64,000 nucleotides of DNA from Metaphire vulgaris (taxonomy: Eukaryota > Annelida > Clitellata > Crassiclitellata > Megascolecidae), in assembly GCA_018105865.1 (NCBI GenBank), contig CM030840.1, positions 12,237,794 to 12,301,793 on the forward strand. The letters run 5' to 3'. The translations under genes were made by a program, and so were the position numbers. Within the stretch, counting starts at the first letter, position 1. Every line of letters starts with the position of its first letter. Under the pieces are notes generated by a model. The model was not told the origin of the DNA. It did not search any database and was given only the letters and a program-made list of their open reading frames with translations. Of this stretch, positions 1 through 10,999 are shown in pieces.

Positions 1-329
1 GGCAATGATTATAAAGGCGGTGTGAATAATGCTCTGCAGACTCACTTGATGTAATAAGGCACTTTATTCTCGGTAAGAGCTTTTACCCACGGAGGTTTCA
101 CAGACGCTGAATCAAATGTGAAAATTGCAGATGGAATATTGTAAAACTAACATCATAAAAGCACGCTACAGTTTCCTTTACAAGTCTTTGATTCCACGAA
201 AAATTTAAAGTTCTCTCCTCAACTGCACAAATTCTGCTGGTTTCAGGCACAGGACTTAATACTTAATACACTGGCGATCGCTGACCTATTCGTGCAGCCA
301 AGCGACGATGGCACATTGACTCGACTCGA

Positions 330-1390
330 CTTAATACATGAAACGGACAGCAATTTCATTGTTAAAGAATCTTAGAGCAAATTTCAGGTAAAGAACTGTC
401 ACCAATGGGTGCAAACAATTTACCTGTTTAATGTTGCTGATTCATTAAGTGCATCTTTGAGCTGCTCCCAGTATTTGACAGTAGAGTGCACCACCTTTTG
501 GAACAAATATTGTTAATGCAAACTTTAAATAATAATAATATATTATATAATAATAATGTAACAAGGTTCAAAGAGGTTCAGAAGGATCTACCCTGTGTGA
601 GAACCACTGTGTTTTGTCCATCCATAGTACTAAGGTTTACTTTGAACTCATCCACACTAGTAGCAATTTCATCATTAAAGAATCTTATTCCATCTGTCAA
701 ATTTCACTAAAAATGCTGCTGTCTCCCAATGGGTTTCTTAAACAGTTTACCTGAATTCCATCATGCTGAGCTGTTGCTCATGTCTCTTATTGCTTCCACA
801 TTCAGCATTATTGCATAGATTCAGTGAAAGACCTGCCTTGGTTTTAAACTTTTCCCAATATTTGACAGTGATCACGAAAATGGACCACCTTTAATGGAAC
901 AAATACCTTGTTAAATCATGCTGAAATTTTAAATAATAATAATATATTATATAAAAATATTTCGTAACAAGGTTCAAAGCTGGTTCAGAAGGACCATCAC
1001 TGGCGCTGTCTTCTGCGTGAGAACCACTGTGGTTTTGGTGTTTCCATCCATAGTACACTAAGGTTTATTACAGAGACGTTCTGAACTCATCCACACTAGT
1101 AGCCATTACTATCTTCTCGTCCAATTCATTCCATCTGTCTTGCACTAAAAATGCTGCTTGTACTTGAAACGCCGGACTCCCAACCCATTTCTTTAAAATT
1201 TGGAGTTTTATGCAGGAACGCGTGTTCACTCCGTGTTCCATCATGCTCATGCAAGTGTGTTGTTGATAAATCATTGATCCATTCAAGCTTATTGCTTCCA
1301 CATTTGAACACAAACTTAACTATCTAAAGCATAGATTCAGTTTGTTGAATATTAGACCTGCCTTGAAATTTAAACTCTTTCCCAATATAT
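330..1390 (-). repeat. three stacked LINE 3'-end copies with staggered deletions
   Basis: Three related segments follow one another (about 330-700, 697-1065 and 1066-1390). Shared landmarks include ATTCCATCTGTC, AAAAATGCTGCT, TTGCTTCCACATT, CATAGATTCAGT and CCCAATAT. The third is longest, the second intermediate and the first shortest, the shorter ones lacking many small pieces. Between the copies sit LINE-type tails with the words GAACCACTGT and AAGGTTCAAAG followed by AAT-rich DNA (530-560, 930-960). On the minus strand these are truncated non-LTR retrotransposon ends. Confidence 0.6.
1066..1313 (-). pseudogene. non-LTR retrotransposon reverse transcriptase, C-terminal remnant
   Basis: The minus-strand frame ends with FLVQDRWNELDEKIVMATSV then DEFRTSL and two stops. 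This is the usual C-terminus of LINE reverse-transcriptase polyproteins (R-x-W-N-x-L-...-V-x-x-F-x-x-x-L). Only about 80 residues remain, with no catalytic domain. A related plus-strand fragment is at about 20700-20830 (LVDRWNESDEKIV). Confidence 0.6.
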
Positions 1391-1516
1391 ATAGAATTAA
1401 CTAAAATAATGGCTGCCTAAGCTTTGCACCAATACAAATGTGAAATCACATTTAACACCAACAATGTCAAAAGTCTACTAAGTAATAAACTCATGCATGA
1501 ATGCATTGGTGTCTGA

Positions 1517-1638
1517 CACTGGCGTAAACTCAGATGAAAAGTAGGGGGCCCAACCCCTATGCCTCCACCTTCCCTATGGTAGCCTTTCAAAAACTGGAGG
1601 CCTTGAACCAAGAAGCCAAATAGAAGTTTACGCCTATG
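1517..1638. mobile_element. small hAT-like MITE
   Basis: The inverted ends are CACTGGCGTAAACT and AGTTTACGCCTATG. The flanking 8-mers GTGTCTGA and GTACCTGA match at 6 of 8 positions, as expected of an old hAT target duplication. It has no coding capacity. Confidence 0.5.
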
Positions 1639-1834
1639 GTACCTGAAATGTCTCTCACAGCCCTGATACCTGATACACAGTACTTCAGATTTGAAACATC
1701 TCTGCTCTAAATAATGCTGCTGGCCATTAATTATTGCACTCTCTGATCGAGGTTCTAGAGCTATTCAACATCGTCACATTTCACGATAACAAACATAAAA
1801 CAGAGTAAGGGTGAAGAAGTTAGATGATCAAATG

Positions 1835-1949
1835 CAGGGATGTTAGTCCTTGGCCTTGGTCCTTGGCCTTAAGGACTCCTTAAGGACAAGTTGCAAGTCT
1901 TTGGTCCTGGTCCTGGCCTTTTAGGGCTGAGTCCTTGTTAGCATCTTTG
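1835..1949. mobile_element. MITE with TCCTTGG/AAGGAC interior
   Basis: The left end CAGGGATGTTAG and right end CTAACA-like/ATCTTTG are imperfect inverted repeats. The interior is a monotonous run of TCCTTGGCC, TTAAGGAC and GGTCCTGG words. The flanks ATCAAATG and ATGCAATG match at 6 of 8. A second copy begins at 20858. Confidence 0.5.
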
Positions 1950-2262
1950 ATGCAATGTAAATTCTCATCAATTTATTTAGCGTTTTTGAAAGCCGAAATC
2001 CAATGAATTAGATTTTTCTCCAGCACTTTTCTGTTCATCCCTAAACCATCCTCTGTTTTGTCCTGTGTTCCTGTGACAAACAAACCAATTGTTGTGCTAC
2101 TTTGTCTGGTATTCCTTATAATTGTTATTATTAAATTTTCATATAGCATAATACATAGCTACTTTGTCTGGTATTCCTTAAATAAAAAGTACAGTGGCAT
2201 GTCCTTAATAGGAGATATTAAATAAATATGTTTTAAGGTTCTAGTTGTTCAGCACAAGACTA

Positions 2263-2263
2263 C

Positions 2264-2293
<30 letters not shown>
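2263..2293. repeat. (AT)n microsatellite
   Basis: An uninterrupted AT dinucleotide run, flanked on both sides by the phrase CACAAGACTACT, so a short duplication surrounds it. Confidence 0.8.
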
Positions 2294-2294
<1 letters not shown>

Positions 2295-2579
2295 GTGGCA
2301 CAAGACTACTGTCAGCTTAACTGCTGGTCACTGCTAACATATCAAAGCATAGTGAAACTTTAGACTATTCACAGACCATTTTGACTGCACGAGAAATAAA
2401 ATCTCTTACATACCCCTCTCTAGGTACTTAGCCCAGGCCAATGGATCATCTCCGCATACTGGAAGATCTGTACAAAGTTAGTCACTGAGACAGACAGGTA
2501 ACTAAAATGGTAACTACAAATGTGATACTGCACTGTAATGTACTGCAAATATACTGGTAATGTAATATAGTGTACTGAC

Positions 2580-2710
2580 TTGCTGTTTAGGATTTCTAAT
2601 TTGCTGACGTTTCGATGTGACAGAATTATGCTGGAGTTTTGAAACTCATTTGCCATTTCGTTGCAGTTGTCCAACCTGACTTTCATCGACATCAGCCACT
2701 GCTGGAATGA
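2580..2710 (-). CDS. DMD: dystrophin/utrophin-like exon, end of spectrin repeat 24
   Basis: This is the most downstream dystrophin exon I can see. A strong acceptor (pyrimidine tract then TATAG) precedes codons SFQQWLMSMKV, and the exon ends at a weaker donor, AGCAA|GTCAGT, leaving two bases of a split codon. The 43 complete codons align without gaps to the end of the last spectrin repeat of vertebrate dystrophin as I remember it, including the run LSHRNVSKLEILNS where human has LSPYNLSTLEDLNT. It starts in phase 0, matching the upstream exon at 4869-5000. The tryptophan and WW-domain exons that should follow are not visible before position 1. The protein is a membrane-cortex linker that joins actin to the dystroglycan complex. 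The exon itself is fairly secure; the donor is less certain. Confidence 0.7.
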
Positions 2711-3239
2711 CTATAATGAAAAAAGCCAGCAAGTCACTATATGATAATTAATTACCATCTGAAACATGAACTGAAACTAAGTACCGGTATTACAGTGGTT
2801 CTCACACAGGGCAGTCTCTACTGAACCACTTTAAACCTTATTATATTATATTATTATTATATTATATATTATTATATTATACACTCAGACCAACATCGCT
2901 CATTATAGTATGATATTCACAAACTGATGAACTGTGTTATTGTGAAAATTAATAAGCAAATTGACTGCTATTAATTATTATTGCCTTCTCTAGTAGCATA
3001 ACAATGCCAAACTATGACCAAAGTCCACACAGTCCATGTCTTGTACTCAGGTTATCTGGGATTACATTCTAAATTATAACTACCGGTACTACTGATACTA
3101 ACCCTTTAACTGGGGATCCTGGATATATCCGTCCATTTTACATTGAGTTACAGTTAAATACACGGTTAAGGGGTTAAATAAAATGCATGTTGTCTAAATC
3201 TGTTAAATGTGATGAGCCTTAGACAATAGAATCAAATTG

Positions 3240-3920
3240 AATTGGCAGATGCTAATAATATTCTCTGACTCGTTGCAAAAGTAATTTGGAATGATAGGTA
3301 TCGAGTTGTTACACAACTTCAAACATAGATTGCAATCATCTGAACCAAAGGTTTCATAATGCCGGATTCAACGTCCTAGGGGGATGTGAGATATCAAAAA
3401 GTGCAGCTGTTGCATTCATGAGCTATATGTAGAAATTTGACTCTTCAAGTGTAACGTTATGTAATTTTGTATGGATGCGAAATTCAATCTAACAATTCCT
3501 TAGGGTAAGTTGTATAAAAATGTTTGGAAGCCAGTGGTGCATATAAACACAAAGTAATGAATATTTTAGATTCTAATAATATTCTCTGACTCATATTGAA
3601 CTGTAAGTAAACTTAAAATGATAGGTATGATTTAACACAACTTGGAAGGCATTACTGCCTCATATGAAAGCCAAAGGTTTCATAATGCCGGGCTTCAACC
3701 CGCTCCGTCAGCCTGACGATATCCAAAACGCAGCCCACTTGCCATCTTCCGCCCTAGTCAAAGATTATCAAAGATGTTATCATCATCATCATCATTGCTT
3801 TCTGCCAACCCATTTTTGTGGCAATAGCTGGGCACAAGACATTTCAATTCCTTAGGCATTGTATAAAATCCTTGGAAAGCCAGCTCTTCAGCGGCAACAC
3901 AAAGTAATGAATGTTTTCCG
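3240..3920. repeat. diverged tandem duplication of about 330 bp
   Basis: Blocks recur in the same order in two halves: CTAATAATATTCTCTGACTC (3252 and 3573), AATGATAGGTAT, AAAGGTTTCATAATGCCGG (3350 and 3673), CAATTCCTTAGG (3494 and 3846) and CACAAAGTAATGAAT. The second half contains a fuller SINE (3629-3755). Confidence 0.6.
3629..3755 (-). mobile_element. tRNA-derived SINE, family shared with 58.2 kb
   Basis: On the minus strand the tRNA-like head ends with an altered B box near GGTTGAAGCCC, and is followed by a tail related to LINE 3' ends. It shares GCTCCGTCAGCCTGACG with the better copy at 58138-58270. Confidence 0.55.
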
Positions 3921-4135
3921 CCTCCTGTTCCCGTCTTGTGTCCTTCCATGACCCTGAACTGCCGAGCACTGGTCAAATTTCTTATATCGAGCTGGCAATG
4001 CCCCATATACAGTAGTTGGAAGGCCCTCTGCTGGCAAGCCACTAAGATCTTCCGCCAGTGATGCTGTTCTTCCATGCTCTTCAGCCTGAATACATCCACC
4101 ATCCCACTTCTGCCATCTGGTCCACCACCTAATCA

Positions 4136-4868
4136 AAGATTATCAATCCCAGATGTTTCCCAACATTTAATCTTGTACCAGATCAAGATGTAAAAACATT
4201 TAATCTCAACCAGTAAACTGATTCCAACTAAATAGTTTTTTTACATGTATAACTTACATGTACATTACTTGCTTTTCCTGTGCACGACAAAATTAGCCTT
4301 ATGTCTGTTCAGCTGTGTTCAAACATGCATCACGACATCAAGACAACTCTATCATCTCTTCACAGTCTGAGCCACAGTCAAACAACAAGTTCAGAATAAA
4401 GTCTTTTAATCCGTGCATTATCTTTTCAAGTATTTAGTTCCAAATTTAAAACCCTTCTTTTATAAAAGCCATTTCCTCCGTAGCCATAACAATCCAGCCT
4501 TGCTGCCCTTTATTATTATTATTATTCGATTTGTGAGCGCATAACAATCGGCCAAAACCTGTGTCAACAGCAACAACTTTGGATATAACAAATGTTTTCA
4601 GCTCTTTAGCCAGGCTGACCATGGTATATCCTTTGGATATACCAACTATTTAAAAATTGACCATTAATCTCTATAGTTATTTATTTGACTAAGCTTCTAG
4701 GAATAGGCAGCTACTAAGGTAGTACTTTGAATGCATTATATAAATTCACAAGATTTTACTTACTACCTACGTAGTTATTTACTTAACATAGAAACACCAT
4801 TAGTGGTGCCACCTTTTTTCTTACTGTTGCAAGTTATTTATCTGGTGCAGCATAAACTGCTTGAATAC
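4136..4868. other. intronic DNA, no gene seen
   Basis: This is intron between the 4869-5000 and 2580-2710 dystrophin exons. I found only a short TTATTATT run near 4510. The minus-strand open frame at 3758-4102 next to it resembles nothing I know. Confidence 0.5.
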
Positions 4869-5000
4869 CTTGGTTTGGTTAAGCTCGTGCTGGAGATCTT
4901 CCACCTTGACACCCTCCGTTTGTGATTTCACTGCCATGTCAGGAACCTCGGAAAACTTCTGCAACAGTCTTTCCAGAGAATCTTGAAATATCTGCATTTT
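4869..5000 (-). CDS. DMD: dystrophin/utrophin-like exon, spectrin repeat 24, helix A/B
   Basis: The exon has 44 complete codons (KMQIFQDSLERL ... ELNQTK) between the acceptor TTTGATCAG and the donor CCAAG|GTATTC, phase 0 at both ends. The open frame runs on downstream to about 4821, but stopping at this donor gives an ungapped register with human dystrophin when joined to the 2580-2710 exon. The segment DSLERLLQKF and the later VEDLQHEL match human ETLERLQEL and IDSLQDHL at the same spacing from the conserved helix-C tryptophan in the previous exon. The amphipathic heptad pattern fits a spectrin repeat. A TA-flanked DNA element lies in the intron just upstream (5089-5880). Confidence 0.75.
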
Positions 5001-5088
5001 CTGATCAAACACACAGACCACCATCAGGTTAAATACATTTGCTGTATTATCCATCAATTTCTGGTGTTCTGCATACTTTGTAAGACTA

Positions 5089-5880
5089 CCATAAAATCTC
5101 GAGTATAATGCACATTTTAAAAACTCAGAATTGTCCATAAAGTTAGTGATGTGTATTTATATTCATATAATACCAAAATTAGAAAAAATTCCTCATTTCC
5201 CCAAAGGCTTAATTTTACTGGCACTTTTTAGTGTTTAGCATATCATTTGAACGGCAAAGCAGGCAGAATTAATGAAGAGAAACTGAGTTACAATTTACAA
5301 AGAGAGGGGATGGAGAGGAGAGGAGAGGGGATGGACAACTTGTAACTACATTAATGACTTTATTGACAGCTTAGTCTATTGCTGGTAAAAAGTGCCTGCT
5401 GTCAGAGTACGGTAGAGGGAAAGAGACAGAGAGAACAAAAATTTTTCAGGGAGGAGAGGGAGATGAGAGGGAGACGACAACTTGGAACCACAATGCGGGT
5501 GGTATTAACAACTTTATTGCTGGCTACTAGGTAAGTTAAACAAAGCCAAGTGTCACTGCAGCCTCACTCTACCTACTCGTATAATTAATGACAGTCTAAC
5601 AGTGGAATCTCTGTTTAACATGATATCAGGGTACACATTATCACATTCATTACAGTAAACACAGGCTCAGGAACTTCTACTGTAGAATCCCTTGACATTT
5701 GCAACATTCACAGTTCTGTCAACAATAATTAAGCCTGCCTGTTATCAAGTATAACATCACGAATGTGGAGATTTAAGGGTACACATTATATTCATGAAAA
5801 TCGATTTTACCTTTTGATCTGCACCCTGGAAAAACTGTGTGCATTATACTCATGTGCGTACTATATTCAAGATTTTACGG
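5089..5880. mobile_element. TA-flanked DNA element (pogo/Tc1-like ends)
   Basis: It begins CCATAAAATCTCGAGTATAA and ends with the inverted form (TATACTCATG ... GATTTTACGG), with TA on both sides. The same type of ends (CCGTATTATCTTGGG) occurs at 31086-31630. No transposase is visible; it is non-autonomous. Confidence 0.6.
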
Positions 5881-7057
5881 TAATTAAATGTTGTATTCAG
5901 TGATACTTTAGCCTAGAAAAAACACAATAAAAGGCACTCAAATGCAGAAAATTTCATGACCAGGCCAAACATAAAATTTCTTCCATTTCCTGACTATAAA
6001 CAAAAGAGGTTTTTATTTTTGAAATTACTTGTAGTTTATCCTTAAATAAAACCAATGCCTTTCTTTCTCATCATAATTTGAAACTTCAATTTTTTCCATT
6101 TATCATATACTGTACTTTCATTGACAAAGTGCATCATCTAATAAATACTGAATCTACAGATTCTGCACAATCAGTTGCTGTGAGGCACATGTATGCGCAC
6201 ACACAGAAGAGCAGCAATAGGCAATTCCTGCTTGCTGTGTCTACACATGTGAAATTGAGTTCTGTGCACAATAGGCACGTCTGCTTGCCTATGTATCAGT
6301 ATTTGCTAATTTAATTTAAAATGAATGCCTCTTCTTTTCAAAATGGTGGTGAGATGGTTCAGGCCAGTTGCATAGAAAGCATTTCATATACTGTACTGGT
6401 ATTTAGAACATGTCATTAGCATACCGGTAAGTTACCCATTTAATAAGGAATACAGCTAGTGTCGTCTACTTCAGAGAAGGCACTGATGGCACTGTTCTGG
6501 CATGGGATCTCTTTCCTCTCTTCTTACTAATTCGAAGAGGAATTAATATAATGAAATTGCCAAGCTGCAGTGCATGAAGACAACATAACTGATTGGCTAC
6601 AGACTAAATCATGCTTTGTCATAGTCTAAAATTCTTCAGTGATTGCTGGATCTTAACGTCTTCTCAAAAGTTGCAGATTTGTTACATCGTGCTATTAAAT
6701 CTGAAAATGTGACCCTTAATCCTGCATACAGTATTACTGGTATTACCTTAGTTTCATAATCAGATCAACAACACCTTTTATCAAGGACAAAACTGTGCAA
6801 AGGCTAGTAATTTGGAGATTCTTTGCCTTGTCAACAATAACATCCACATGACATACGAATGTTGAGCAAGGCCGTAGTGAACAAACAAACATTGGAATTG
6901 AGGATGCATAAGTGACACAGGTTTTCAGCACAGGAGAAATCCTACTAAACCACTTAATATCCAGTTATTACTATTATCATCATCATCATCATCATCGTCG
7001 TCGATGTCGTCGTCGTCATCATCATCATCATCATTATGGGACTAAGAGCTATTATAC

Positions 7058-7715
7058 TTACAGGGTGTCTCTGAAAAAAACCCCATCAGGAAAACATTCT
7101 TAAAAGTTCAAATATCAAAATTTTCATTATGGGACTTCCCCACCTTTCTGCCAATTTTCATCTCATTTGCCTGTAAGATGGCTATTTTGTGAGATATCAA
7201 AGTCAAAAATCGATTTTAATAATCAATAGACAAAATTTTATTGTCTAGAAATTTCAGCTTGGAATTGTTCAAGATGGTTATCGGACATAATTGCAAACCC
7301 TAACCCTAACCCTAACTTTAATTGCAAAAATTGTAAGGTATCCAAAGCCAAGCTCCACAATGTCTGAATTAGCATCTTATCTTCATTCGATATTTTACCC
7401 ATTTTAAAGTTTAAATCAAACTTTTATTGTTAGTCGAATTCCGTGAGTTTAAAAACATGTTTACAAAATTGCATTCAAGTACTGGAACAACAACAACAAC
7501 TGCTACTAATACCACCAAAATTGACATGAAGCCAAATTTATGTGAAGCTATGGATTTTTAGGCCTGTTGTGCTGCACTGAGTAGTAAAAATCATTTGACT
7601 TTGATATCAAACAAAATGGCCATCTTACAGGCAAATGAGATGAAAATTGGCAGAAAGGTGGGAAATATGTACTAAGTGTGGCAATTTTGATAAAAAAGGA
7701 ACTTTAAATCAAAGA
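7058..7715. mobile_element. foldback-type element with about 70-bp inner arms
   Basis: The left arm (7141-7207: CACCTTTCTGCCAATTTTCA onward) is the near-exact inverse of the right arm (7595-7662). Weaker inverse matches extend outward to about 7058 (CAGGGTGTCTCTG) and 7715. The loop carries three CCCTAA repeats (7298-7316) and (CAA)n. There is no coding sequence. Confidence 0.6.
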
Positions 7716-8278
7716 CCTATACCTCAAGTCTGTCAATAGATAGATAGATAGACATTTATTGGAACACAACATGAATTTAGTAATATGTCACAAATAGAAC
7801 AAGTAAGTAAGTAGTAAAACGGAGTGTTCCAAAGGGACACGCAGAGGGTTAACTCTGACCTGAGTCCAAACATGACTTTATAACTCTGCTACTACGGAAC
7901 AATTTAAATATACTAGATTAATAAAACACTAATCTAATATCTATACATGGTTTAGGTGTCAGTAAGCAAGCATGCAATTCTGCAAAAAAAACACAACGCT
8001 ACCGGCCGAATTTCTTACACTGTGCACGCTAGCTAAAAATAGCTTCAACCAGACAAGAAATGGTCGGCAGAATAGCTGAGCAATCAAAAGACCTATTAAA
8101 TTAAGAGATTAATGCCAACGTCATGACAACATAACACGGTCATACAATAACAATGAAGCAGCACACAACAAGAACAGGAAGCATAAAAGCAAAAAGAACT
8201 TGGCCTATCCAGTCAGCGCTTGTGCGTATATATCAAATCATTTGTTCTCGTGATTTATTAACAAGATAAGTCAGGCAC

Positions 8279-8433
8279 CTCTGCAATGTTGAACAGTATG
8301 GTCTGACTTTCGCGAGCTTTCTGTTCCAGCTCTGACCACTTGCGTGGCAGCAACACGGTTAGACGTCGGATTTTCCCGGCAATCTGCTTCTTTTCCAGTT
8401 CTGAATTCGAGTTGATGTGAATAATGTCAAGAT
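8279..8433 (-). CDS. DMD: dystrophin/utrophin-like exon, end of repeat 23-type segment into repeat 24
   Basis: The acceptor GACATTTCAG is followed by two bases that complete the split codon of the 9044-9155 exon (G|AT = Asp), then 51 full codons ending in LFNIAE before GAG|GTGCCT. The core is KIRRLTVLLPRKWSELEQKA, where the tryptophan sits at the invariant helix-C position of spectrin repeats. Human dystrophin has LLRKQAEEVNTEWEKL there. From that tryptophan to the DLQHEL motif in the next exon the spacing is within a residue of human. The open frame extends upstream past the acceptor, but that part (VELHINICID) does not align. The donor is GTGCC rather than GTAAG, so the 3' boundary is slightly less certain. 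Confidence 0.8.
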
Positions 8434-8829
8434 CTGAAATGTCGATACAGATATTGATATGAAGCTCAACACCTGTTCCCAACAAACAGCAAACTTATGA
8501 ACATGTCGAGTCAGCTCATACTAAATAACATCCTGACATAGACCTTCCATATCCTGACTTCAATATCATTCTTGATTTTGAGTTAATCCTCACTGAGTTC
8601 GTCATCAGTTCACTTTGTCACAATGCATTTACCACTTCAACCAGCTGAGTAATCAATGTGCACACTGATCTCCTGACCTTTTTTTGGCAAATGCTTTCAA
8701 CCATTACAGATTTGACTGAAACACTTGAAAATCCCAATAAAGATCTGTTTCCAGCAATCATAATGATAGTACTTTTGAGTGGGAGTGCATATGCATTTCT
8801 ACATCACAGTATACTACTACTATCACAGC

Positions 8830-8830
<1 letters not shown>

Positions 8831-8907
<77 letters not shown>
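8831..8907. repeat. (AAT)n microsatellite
   Basis: About 25 uninterrupted AAT units in the intron between the 9.1 and 8.4 kb exons. Translation as poly-Asn is meaningless. Confidence 0.9.
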
Positions 8908-9043
8908 CTTGCTGACACTATTATGATTATATTATACATCTGCTATACCTCTAATTTATTCCATGCCACTATATTCAAATGGCATAACCAGACAAAATTA
9001 ACTAATGGAATTATTAAACAATAAATTCTGAGGAGATCATTAC

Positions 9044-9155
9044 CATCAGCATTCAGGTATTTGGTGTCAGCACCATCTTCAGAGAAAAACGCACTTCCTG
9101 CCTCTAGCATCATCTCCAGGTTACAGCGCTGTTCATCCAGTTGAAAACACACAGC
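9044..9155 (-). CDS. DMD: dystrophin/utrophin-like exon, spectrin repeat helix B
   Basis: The acceptor GTTCTTAG opens in phase 0 with AVCFQLDEQRC, and the donor GATG|GTAATG leaves one base, giving 37 codons. Residues CNLEMMLEAGSAFFSEDG correspond to human EPVIMSTLETVRIFLTEQP. The exon is short and less conserved than its neighbours. The call rests mainly on phase agreement with both flanking exons and on its position between the PPGGD exon (12574-12739) and the KWSELE exon (8279-8433). A long (AAT)n array begins about 140 bp downstream in the intron. Confidence 0.7.
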
Positions 9156-9769
9156 CTAAGAACGACAAGAAAGGGAAAGACAGCTTCAGCATTTCTGGTT
9201 TTGTCTGGTTTTTCATTAAATTAGAAAATTTCAACACTGGATTGAAGCTTGGATCTCATGTAAGTGGCAATGACACTAAGAGAGATCTTCAATCAGTGTC
9301 TGTACATTGCCTTCCCATCCAACTCTGTAGAGCTATATGCTGTGCAGGGGCAGACCTAGAGATGGGCAATGGGGGCATGTGTCCCTTCCAAGCCCACGCC
9401 ATAAATGTTGTTTGCTAATTTCTCATCATGGTAAACCGCAGAAAAGCCATAAAGGCACCAATAAATAAATGTGCATCAAATCAACACCTTTTCTGCCTTT
9501 CAATTGTTTTACGACACATGCATCAGTCCATATGGGGGTGAGGGGTGGGATGGTGTGGAGTAAGGCAGAATGAAGAATGCAACACAAAGTGCCCCAAATT
9601 GAAAGCCTGGAATCAACCCTGCTGTGTTCTCTGTCATTTTCGCTTTACACCAAGGCATTCTGCTTCCTCTAGCCCAGCACAATATTGATTACCATCTGCA
9701 CAACAATGCCATGCCAATGTTAGCAAATTTCAATCATATTCAATCATACTTTCGACTCCAAAATGCCTT

Positions 9770-10290
9770 CTTCTCTAGTAAACCTATGTCAGTACAAACT
9801 AGTACAAACGTTCGGTTATATCCTCTTTGTTAAATACGCAATTTCTTCTGGACGCCATTCCCACTTCTCTTTTGAAAGAATATCTTGATGTGCTTGGACA
9901 GCCACTCACTTTCCTAATCAATCTATCCTTGTCGGAAGGGATATTTCCTCCATCTTTTGCACAAGCCATTGATAAGCCGCCTCTCAGGAAAGCGCCTCTC
10001 AATGTTGAGAACTTAAATAACTATAGGCCAATCTCTAATATACATTCTATGTTAAAACTTCTCGAGCATATACTTGCATGCAGAATGAACCACCTATTGC
10101 CAAATTCTCTTTACACACCCCTTTAATCGGCCTACCGTAAAGTCCATTCCAAGGAAACAGCTTTTCTGACTATTCAAAATAGCATCATCACTGCTATGGA
10201 TCAGCGTAAAATTACTGCTCTTGTTCTTCTGGATCTCTCCGCTGCATTTGACACAGTGAACCACTCGATACTCATTCACCGACTCTAAAA
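9770..10290 (+). pseudogene. CR1/L2-like LINE reverse transcriptase fragment
   Basis: Broken plus-strand frames give LSEGIFPPSFAQA, then NYRPISNIHSMLKLLEHI, then a shifted LVLLDLSAAFDTVNHSILI. These are the fingers/palm motifs of CR1/L2-type reverse transcriptases (YRPISN...K..E, DLSAAFDTV.H). Stops and a frameshift near 10125 make it non-functional. Confidence 0.8.
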
Positions 10291-10674
10291 TTTGCTCTAG
10301 AAGTCCTACACATCGATTGATACAGGTAGGCCTAAGTGAATATTTTGAATCAAAATTTGGAGTGCTGCATTGTCAGCATTTTGTGGACGTTATAATCTGG
10401 AGTTTGTTTGGAAATGCCTTATCGTCTATATGCTGCTATGTTGGAATGCTGAAAAGGCTTGAGTGAGACTGATTCAGGAAAGAATGCAGCACACATAAAG
10501 ATGGCTGCTTTGTTATTATCTCCAGTATTGAATCAGCCATCAATGATTCATTGCCAATTCACAATTCAATAACATCACTGAGTCATGCACATTATACTAT
10601 TCGATTTCAGTCTGACTATCATGATGTTTGTAAGCCACTAAATTCAACATTTATACATTATATGCTGTAATAAA

Positions 10675-10954
10675 TCTACGATCAAGTAGAAGTCTAAAGC
10701 TACGATCATGTCTCCGAGTCCAGTTTGTTGTCCCTCCCCCGTCTAAGACAGCCAAATTCGGGGATAGATCTGTCTCGAGGGGGAACCCTAGTCTTTGGAA
10801 CTCCCTCCCTGAGGAAATAACTAGTGAGACCACTCCTGGAAAATTTGCAATGAAACTCAAGACGCATCTTTTTAGCATTTCGTATCAGAGTCTTCTGTAA
10901 AGCGCTCGTGACTATGGCCTTCGCCAGGCACATAGCGCTATACAAATTGACATT
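10675..10954 (+). pseudogene. CR1/L2-like LINE C-terminus and 3' UTR
   Basis: The plus-strand frame reads SLWNSLPEEITSETTPGKF then MKLKTHLF, the standard end of these LINE polyproteins. A short 3' UTR follows with GCGCTATACAAATTGACA, and then (AAT)n. It may be the other end of the element at 9770-10290 with the middle replaced. Confidence 0.8.

Positions 10955-10998
<44 letters not shown>
10955..10998. repeat. (AAT)n tail of a LINE
   Basis: This microsatellite directly follows the GCGCTATACAAATT end of the LINE at 10675-10954, so it is best read as the element's 3' tail. Confidence 0.85.
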
Positions 10999-10999
10999 G

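Noticed and set aside
3758..4102. 114-codon minus-strand frame as a dystrophin exon
   Set aside because: No spectrin pattern, and it overlaps the duplicated SINE-bearing repeat.
5885..7050. A gene in the intron between the 8.4 and 5.0 kb exons
   Set aside because: Only a LINE-like tail (about 6915-6960) and CAT/CGT repeats were seen.
7298..7316. Telomere or chromosome end
   Set aside because: Only three CCCTAA units, inside a foldback element with ordinary DNA on both sides.
8779..9024. Long poly-Asn open frame (and poly-Ile/Tyr frames at 12762-13131, 13283-13495, 16012-16318, 47924-48271)
   Set aside because: They are translations of (AAT)n/(ATT)n arrays, with no coding evidence outside the array.
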